Source: Doryteuthis pealeii
Lineage: Eukaryota > Mollusca > Cephalopoda > Myopsida > Loliginidae
Assembly: GCA_023376005.1 (NCBI GenBank)
Contig: CM042143.1
Span: 88,571,140 to 88,635,139 of the forward strand
DNA: 64,000 bases
Direction: 5' to 3'
Of this stretch, positions 52,701 through 61,700 are shown one piece after another; position 1 is the stretch's first letter; each line of letters starts with the position of its first letter. Below the pieces are notes generated by a model. It was not told the origin of the DNA. It ran no database searches and was given only the letters and a program-made list of their open reading frames with translations. A program made the position numbers and the translations under genes.

Positions 52701-55700
52701 TTCTGTTTTTTCTGTGTCACCTTAATTTTGATACCTTAGTGCAAATTCAGCCCAACTGTTAAGATAGAGCGGTTTCGATATGGGGGTTCGATTTACTATA
52801 AACTTATACGGGGAAATGAGCACCCCTGAAAACTCGAAAAATAAATAACTTTTTTTAGTTTTTTTTTTACAATCGGATAGATTGGTTTGCAATCGATAAT
52901 AATCCGTTGAAAAAAAAATAATTAAAAACGAAAATTTTAGAGGGCGTGGGGTTCCAAAAGTTCAGGTCTGCCAAATTAAGTCACCACTTTTTCTCTTTTT
53001 TTTTTTTTTTTTTTTTAGTCCGGTCATGGACCGGGTACTTTAGCTAGTATACTATATATATGTTAATAATGTAGTTTGCTATATCTATAAATAAAGAGTG
53101 TTCAATATTGATGATAGAGCATATCTAAGATAGTGTAGTCATAAAGTCAACAGTGCTTGGTAATTATCAGTTTCTCAAATCTATATGAGTAGGCATGCAT
53201 ATAGGTGTGGCATATATATATATATATAAGTAAAGAAATAACAAAAGACTAGATTTAGCATTATAGTCTATTTCAGGGAGTAGGCATGCATATAGGCGTG
53301 GCATATATATATATGGGGGAGGGGGTGAGCATAGGCAGCATATATCTATAAAAAAAATAGCTAAAACAAATTGGGAGCGCTAGGCAGATTTTAATAAGTC
53401 TATATGAATATGCATATCCGGTGGAGGGTCTTACCCCTCTGCATGGGATACAATCAGTGAATTTAATTTTGAGTATAGTGAAACACATATTGAGGTATTG
53501 CAAGTTTATTTTGCATCAGTGGTTTGCACACATTACATCATCAGGTCATGCAGACAGTACGGATGTACATGACTCTTTCTTGCCACCCGTCCCTATTGAC
53601 CATGCCTCCTAGAAGGTCCTCTGCACAACATACAGTATCCATCAATGTAGGTCTTTGCTGGCCATCCCACACTGCTGTGGACATGTGTAGGTGCCCATAG
53701 GAGAATGTCACTTATGAACTTTATCCTTGCTTCTCCAGCAGTGTCCAGCATGTCTTGTTTGTCTTCCCCAGATGGTGTTACATAATTATTAGATTCTTAA
53801 TATTTATGTACAGTAGTGTAGAAATCAAAATGGCTGTTATAAGTTGCAGCCCATGGCCTTGAAGGATTTGAATGACAAGGCTTGACCTCAGTCCTGATCC
53901 TTCCTTTCCGGTGGATACTGTGAGAATCGGTGGAGGAGACCCTCTTCCGGTTTAGATTAGAAATAGATTTTAGTCAGTCGGCGAGAAACCACGACGGTGG
54001 TGAGTCGTGTGTAGCACGCTCCAACTCGATCTGCACAGGTAGTCTGGTGGGATTTCGAAATAAAATGTGATCTAAGTAAATCGAAGTCTTGTGTTATTAT
54101 CTAAAAACTACCAATGACACAGGGCTTCTGATAAAGAGAAATCCCCAATGGAAGACCAGACACAAAGTCCCCAAGAGAAGTCCAGACACTAGAAGAGATG
54201 TTAGAAAATGACTAGAAGAACAGAAGAAGAATAGAAGATAGAAGAAGTAAAGAAGGGTATGCAACAATGGTTTGTGTGATAGGAGACAAGTGGCCATACA
54301 GCTGCTCTTTTGCAGGATGCTGCTTCTAGGATTTAAGACAGCACACAGCATCCTTATACAGTTCCATCTATCTTTTTCTCCAAGCATTTCATTAGAGTAA
54401 GTGGTGCAGCCATATAGCAGTACTGACATGGCTACAGCTTGGAAGAAATTTCGCTTCATCTTATCAGAGAAATCATACATTATATATTGTAGAGATTTGT
54501 GCTGAGTGACCAGTATTCAGTTGTGTTGCAAGCTGAGTCACTTCTGAGAATCCAGTCTTGGATGGTGGTATAAACAGCAGGTTGGGCTATTCCAGAGGTG
54601 TATCTGGGCCAAGTCCATTCCTAGGATTCTCATTGACTGCTGGTTTTAGTGTGGATACTTTTATCCATATATACTCAACACTTGACTGTGTTCTGGCAGT
54701 TTGTACAGTAGATTCGGTTATACACTTTTTTTTGTCTGGTGACTGGATGCTAGTCACAGCCTTCTTGTGAAGGTGAGTATGATGTTGATTCTACAATATA
54801 AACCATAATATTTGGTTAATACTTACCGCATGTGCATCTTTGTAGATAGACGTGATTGGTGACGGCACCTTTAAAAGGTCATCATCTGTACCTGGACTCT
54901 GTAACTGTCTTGAAGTAACAGGTTGCCTTCCCTGTGAGCCACTTAAGATGTCTTTCTTGGACTGGCTGGAAGATTGTCGTACCAAGGGAGACATAGGAGG
55001 CACCCCAAATCGAGATGATTTGGTGTTCAGGCTACCAAAGCTACTACTGTTGCTGGTCTTGCTATCCGAGTGAGACAATGAACTCACATCAGCATACTCA
55101 CCTGATGTTAAAGAATTGGGACTACAAAAAGGAGACACGCCCTTAGCTGAATTCAAATATTTGAAATCTTCACTTCGATTACTTTGAATAATTAATGGCT
55201 CGTCCTTTTCCTGAAATTTTGAGGAAAAAAAAATTAGTTAAAAAAAAAAAAAAAAAATCACCACAGAGGTAAATGCATGTCTCTTCTTCTAGTGGCAAAT
55301 CAAAATAAAACTATAATTTTCATATGTTAAAAAAGGGTTATTTCCTATAAGTCTAACATAAACAAAGGGGAACCACTCTTGACTGATAAATTATTTATTT
55401 ATTTATTGATCTACTTGGAAAAAAGAAGACGGGGTTATGTTAAGGTTTTAAGGTTAGTTTAATGGGAAAATAATGGGTAGATTAATTAACAGATAAAATT
55501 CATTCAGAGTGGTTCCCCTTTTTTATGTTGGAGTTATAGGAAATAACCCCATCTTGTTACTGTTTTTTTATTTTCTCCAGATACTATTTTATGATTCTTC
55601 TTCTTTGCTAACCAATATCTAATTTATTTCAAAAGATTTATCCTAGGCATTTTAAGACTTGAAAACACTCAAAAATTGTTTTGAATTTCTTCACAAAGTT

Positions 55701-58700
55701 AGCAATTCCTCAGAATTCTGTTCTACTCACCACAATAGTCCGACTGTCAACCACTTTGGAGTTCTTCACCGTTTCAATAGTGGTTTTACGATAAACAAGT
55801 TGCACAACTGTTTCTTCCACAATTTTCCTCTGCAGAACATTCTGAAGATTCTAAAAGAGAAAAATTTCAGAAGTTGAAAACACAAAATGTACCTGTTGGT
55901 ACAAATGCATGCAAGAGATAATATCATTAGAATCGCATTCTACATATAAATAGCATTAGATTACAATAACTATCGAAGTAGCCTAACCCTAACCCACAGC
56001 ATCTCAAAGGTTTTGGGTATTTCTGCGAAATGTAATGCTTTTTATACATAATCTAATGACATTATCTCTTATGCGCTATTCTGCATGAGTACACTGCTGT
56101 TGATTAATTTTTTTGACCATTGGGATCCAAGCACTACAACGCAGATGGAAGAATTTTTTTTTTTTTTAGATTCTATCAAAAATTATCTATACAAGCAGAA
56201 CCTGTGGATATACACAGTATGATAATTTAATCATTAAAACATTTGGACCATATGACCTTTAGGCACCCCTTTTTGATCTCGATTAAGAAAGGACATGTTT
56301 TTCATTTACACCGTCAATATCCAGTTGTTTTAACAGACAATTTTTAGATTTTTTAAAAAATTATAAAACCTTAACCCTAACCCCTAACAAACAACCGGAT
56401 ATTGACAGTGTAAATGAAAAACATGTCCTTTCTTAATAGAGATCAAAAAGGGGTGCCTAAAGGTAATATGGTCCAAACATTTGATAAGTTTACTTAAGAG
56501 CTATTGCCAAATAGCTCAATATCTAAAAAGTATAATAATCCTGATTTAACTCTCTCTCTCTCATTCTTTTCTTTCTTTCTTTCTTTTAATGTTTTCCTTT
56601 TCATTATGCTCGATTGAAACATATTAGCATTATCGCTTCTGTGCACCCCCCCTCTATCTTTCCCGTACTCTCTTTCTTTCTTATCATATTTTTTCTGTCT
56701 AGCATGTCCTTTTTCTTCCCTATCTTTCTTTATAATAAAAACGGAATAGTTCATTGTTTAAATGAGATGACAACACTCATAAGAAATTAAAAATCGGCAA
56801 ATAAGTGACACCAGATAATCAGGATTTACATTTTTGTATTTCATCTTGGACAATTTTGACAGTCTCATTTTTTACCAAAGGTGTTGTAGATGATAACGGT
56901 CGGAAGATTAAGTAACAAGAGTATTAATATATAGATTTAAAAGTACTATGTTTCCAAGGGCTAGGATTAGGGTTAGTTTAAAAATGGCTAATAAGAAAAA
57001 GGCTGGACTATTCTAGAGAAACATAAAATAATAAATTCTTACAGAAAACAAAGCCTGGTCTTTTGTCGTAGATGGCTGTGTACTTGCATCACTTGAACAA
57101 GATGATTTCACTTGTTCTTTCAACTTGTCTTTCTTGGAGAATATTGTCTCAATATCCTTATAAGAAGGAACCTTCAAGAATATAGGGTCATCTTTCAGGA
57201 GTTTTGCGGAAGCAGTCCTTCTTCGGAGAGGTTCAAATCTCACACGGTGGACAGGACTTTTATAGTCTTTGCGAATCGTCCAACTTCGGCCGCTTAGAGA
57301 ACTTTTCTTTTTTGGTAGAGATTTTTTCTGGATCCTCTTTTGGGTAAATTTTGACACAACCTGCAAATGATAAATATTACTTTTTTTTAAAAACACTAGC
57401 AAGAATATACACCCTCCGGGCGTAAGTATTTAAATTTTAATTTAATGAAATATATTAAGTCTTAAAGACTAAAGAAATTAAATAAGAACACATATAAAAA
57501 GATTACACTTATTTTAATTATAATTTAATAGGTTTCTATAAAAAAAAATATTCATAGGATTGATTTTAATATTTTCTTTTGTGTAATAAATTTGGAAACT
57601 TAAATGTTCTTAGTGAACTTACTAACATGTGTATCTGAAGCTTGTTTGTAACTCAAATTTTAGCTCTCAACACAAATTAAAAAATTGACCAAGTGACAGC
57701 TCTTAACTTGGAAAATTCATAAGTTGGGGCACCCAAAAGTTAAGGTACCAGTGTATATATGAAAAAAATATAAGATTTGGGGTTATTTCCGATAACTCCG
57801 ACCTAAAAAAGGGGAACCACTCTGAATGAATTTTATCTGTTAATTAATCTATCCATTATTTTCCCATTAAACTAAACCCTAACCCCATCTTCTTTTTTCC
57901 TAATAGATCAATAAATAAATAAATAATTTATCAGTCAATCAAAGTGGTTCCCCTTTTTATGTTGGAGTTATAGGAAATAACCAGATTTGGCATTAAATAA
58001 CCCACAAGGGTTATGATATGCCAATAAACACCAACAAACCAACTAACAGTAGAACATCATACTTACCTTCACAGGAAGGCTGTGACTAGCGTCCAGTCAC
58101 CAGACAAAAAAAAAAAGACAGCGTAACCATATATACTCTGTACCAACTGCCAGAACACAGTCGAACTGGTTATTGTTAAAGATCTTACCTTTGATCTGCG
58201 TTGTTTCTTTCTTGATTCAACCACTGTTTGTATGGCTTTTGGTTGAGATCCTACAAATAAGTAAGGATCGTTATTGGATCCTACCAAAGAACCTTCCGTT
58301 TTCATATCAGGTTTCACTGAGCCGACATTGTATCTAGCCACATTTGAAGTATCAGCCTGCTGTGGCTGAATCTCAACTGACGGAGAACGTCTTTGTTGGC
58401 TGGCACTTGTCTGGCTCGGGTACATGGTCGAAGAAGCTTCTGGAATTTCTGGCATTACTCTTTTACCTTTTGGTTTAATCACAGTAAGGTTTTTTGCCGA
58501 AGTGGTAAGAATTTTCGAACATTCAGGGTTGGCGGCTAAGCCAAGATTTTTATTATCATGAGTTGAAGGATGAGAATCGTCCATAGAATTCTTATTTAAT
58601 TCTTGCGATACGTCCATCTGGGAAGAGAAGATTGGAAATTGGTGGTTTTGGCTTAATGTTATCGTACTGCTTCCCTGAGAATGTTGGGATTCTTTCAGAT

Positions 58701-61700
58701 AACAAACGTTTGGTTTACTGGGAAGCTGTATGGATGCAAAATCAATATCTATCTTTTCAGGGAATGAACTTTCTTTGTTAAGTGAATTTTTCTCGGACTC
58801 TTGACTTTCAATATCAGAAAAGGGCAAAGTTTTCAGAGAACTGTGTTCGTGACTCATAATTGGTTTTAACCTTTTCCGTTCTTGATTTTCAAATCTTACT
58901 GATGAGGAGGAAGACGGCAAGGTTTCCTCACTGATGTTTTTCTTGCAGATGTCTGAATACTTTCTCTTTAGAATCGATGGCTGACTGCTTGAAATAAATT
59001 CCTTCTTGGTGCCACCTTGTTTTTCTTGGGATAAAAACACGGCAGGCTCATTCTCACAATAACCTCGAGGTTTTGGCAAAGAACCAACAAATTGGAAATT
59101 GGAGACAGGCCCAAGTGGAATAACAGTTAATTTCTCTGGAGATTCTTTTGGATTTTGACTCTCCGCAGAGGCCTGATCTTCAGTCGCCATCAAAGGGTTT
59201 GAGGGATCTTCGGTTGCCTTATCTGTTGGCGATGATATTTCCGATACAGAATCTGCTTTTTTGGGTTGAGGGACAAGTGGTTCTACGTTGGTCAAGTGTG
59301 GCAATCCAGAATCCAGACTGGATGAATAGTGTTTACTATCATGGAGATTCGACCTGGACATGTTCGGGTCACTTGGCTGACTATGGGAAAGTTTCTAAAG
59401 AAAATAAATAGAAACAAACAAAATAAAAACATACAAAAAATATAAATACTAATACAGAAAAATACATAACAAAGCACAACAATTAAGTATTGTACAGCAC
59501 AATAAGGGACAAAAATCATTTGGTACAAATAATGTTCAATATATGTGAAATAATAGAAAAAGAAATTGTCTTAAATTTAGTGCCTCATCGGAATATTGAT
59601 CTTGCTATGAAAAATCAGAATTCACCAATAACTTAAAATTGGTTGACTTTGAGACTTTTGATAGCATTTTTGGATTCCTCGGGCAAAAATACGTTTATAA
59701 ACCAATTTCTAGAAGGGGAAGCAATAGAATTCATTTTACAGACAAAAATAGATTACAAAAAGTCGCCATTTTTTGTGACCCCCCCTCAATTTGGAGAGCT
59801 AAAAATCAACATAACTCTGCCAATTCTTGGAATTGGAAGCTTAAATTCACACCTGTACAAAATTTCAGAAACATTGAAGGGGGTGGGTGACAATTTTACT
59901 TTTTTCTGGATGATTTGACATGGAATTGCCCATATACTAATTCTTTGGAGAGTAAGGGCCTGACTAAAATATCTGCCCTACCACTAAGCATACTAATAAA
60001 GGCACCAATTTTGACTGAGGGTCAGCTGAAAAGTTCATAGGCTAGCCAAGATACTCTCATAGAATGTGACCAAATGAGATTTATTTTTCAACATAGCCTT
60101 CCTTGCCGTCCACACCCCTCTTCCATTGGTGTTGCAATGCTTGGATCCCATTGGTCAAAATGTCATCAACAGCAGGATATGAAGTCAGCTCAAACTTGTA
60201 TATACTCAATTTCTTAACTTATTCAAAACAAATAAATTAGTGTGGCGAGAGAAATCACGCACATGCTAACTCAAAGCGTGCACAAATATACCTTGTTGGC
60301 ATGCATGTAAATTACTACACTGTGCGATTGACCCGGATGTGGGATTTTAGTATGATTATTTAAGGCCTGCCTTAATACATTGGGGGGTTGCGTTCCAATC
60401 TTGCTGATGAGGGCACTAACGTACGACAAGTAACAAGAGGCAAGTGAGCTTTAGCGAAGGACTGCTAGAAAAGATTGTTGCAGGTGACAAGGGTTTAGTA
60501 AGGAGAAAGCTGGGAGAATGTCTTTTTTCAGTGGAGAGATCCAGCTGTCCAACCCAACAGATTTTCTATTCATTTATTATAATTAGATATTCAAAACAAA
60601 CAAGGATTTGTAATTTCTGCTTCTTACTTACCTGAGAGCCGGATCCGAGTGATTTTTTATCCTTGTTGAGCGAATCTGTGCTGATCTGAGTCACACTAAA
60701 AAGATCATCAAAAAGAATATAAAAGTTAGATTAATTCACATAATGAAACAAGATAATCTTAGATTTGAATGTCAGAAATTATTGCAGACGATCTTAAGGA
60801 TTTTTCCAACACTCAAATCTGGAACTATAAATAGTAGCAAATTCTTCTTACTGAATGAAATTTACACTTCAGAAAAAATATATATAAGATATTAGTCTAA
60901 ACAATTCAGGGAATGGTCATAATGACTCATTTCATAATTTGAGACAAATTGGTCAGAAGATTGTGTAGCATAATCTATGCGTTAGCATAGATTATTGACA
61001 AGCACCTGTAGAATGGGGCTTTCAAATCAGCATGTAGACGGCAGTTTCCATGGAAAAATACAGACCTTTGGTAAAAGCGGGATTCTCGCACGTCACGTGA
61101 TTGACTAGTTAGGTTTTCAGTTCCAGATAGAATGTGACGCAGCACAGACATGTGACTGTGTGGCTGGACTCACTCCACGCGATGAGTTAGAAAGGGCAAA
61201 TAAAGTCTTTGATCAAAGTCTTGTTGATTAGTTATTACATGCATGCCCTTAGTTAGAAGACTGGCCAGACAAGTAGAAAAAGCAACAAGTTAGAAGACCA
61301 ACGAAGATACAACAAGTTAGAAGGACAAAGTAGAATTCAACAAGGTGCCTCGGCGAAATAGAAAGTAGGAAACAAAAATATGCGACTGCCATAACGACAA
61401 AAGTTTTTCCTCGCGAAAATTCAAAATTTCCAAGTAAGTTATCTATTTGTCAATCTCTCTCTGATGAATCCTTTTGTGTAGAGTAGAGGACTCTACACAA
61501 AAGGACTCTTTATATGGGTATATGAGTACATAACAATCGAACATGCCAGAAACTGACAGTTACCAAGCACTGTTGACTATGTCTATGCTATCCTAACTTA
61601 GACATATATTCTCTATCATCAATATTGAACACTATTTATAAATATAAAAAACTATATCATCTATATATATATATATATATATATATGAGGAAAAATGAAT

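Larger units (their letters stand above)
50560..53047 (+). mobile_element. Helitron, about 2.5 kb, non-coding
   Basis: 5' end TCTAATATATAAAACAGAG preceded by A; 3' hairpin GTCCGGTCATGGACCGGG, then TACTTTAGCTAG and T. No Rep or helicase frame is visible. It carries a foldback element (52138-52978) and a perfect palindrome (51716-51772). It fills part of the intron between exons 6 and 7. Confidence 0.85.

Noticed and set aside
50560..53047. Autonomous Helitron with Rep/helicase
   Set aside because: No long frame or helicase motif inside; called non-autonomous.
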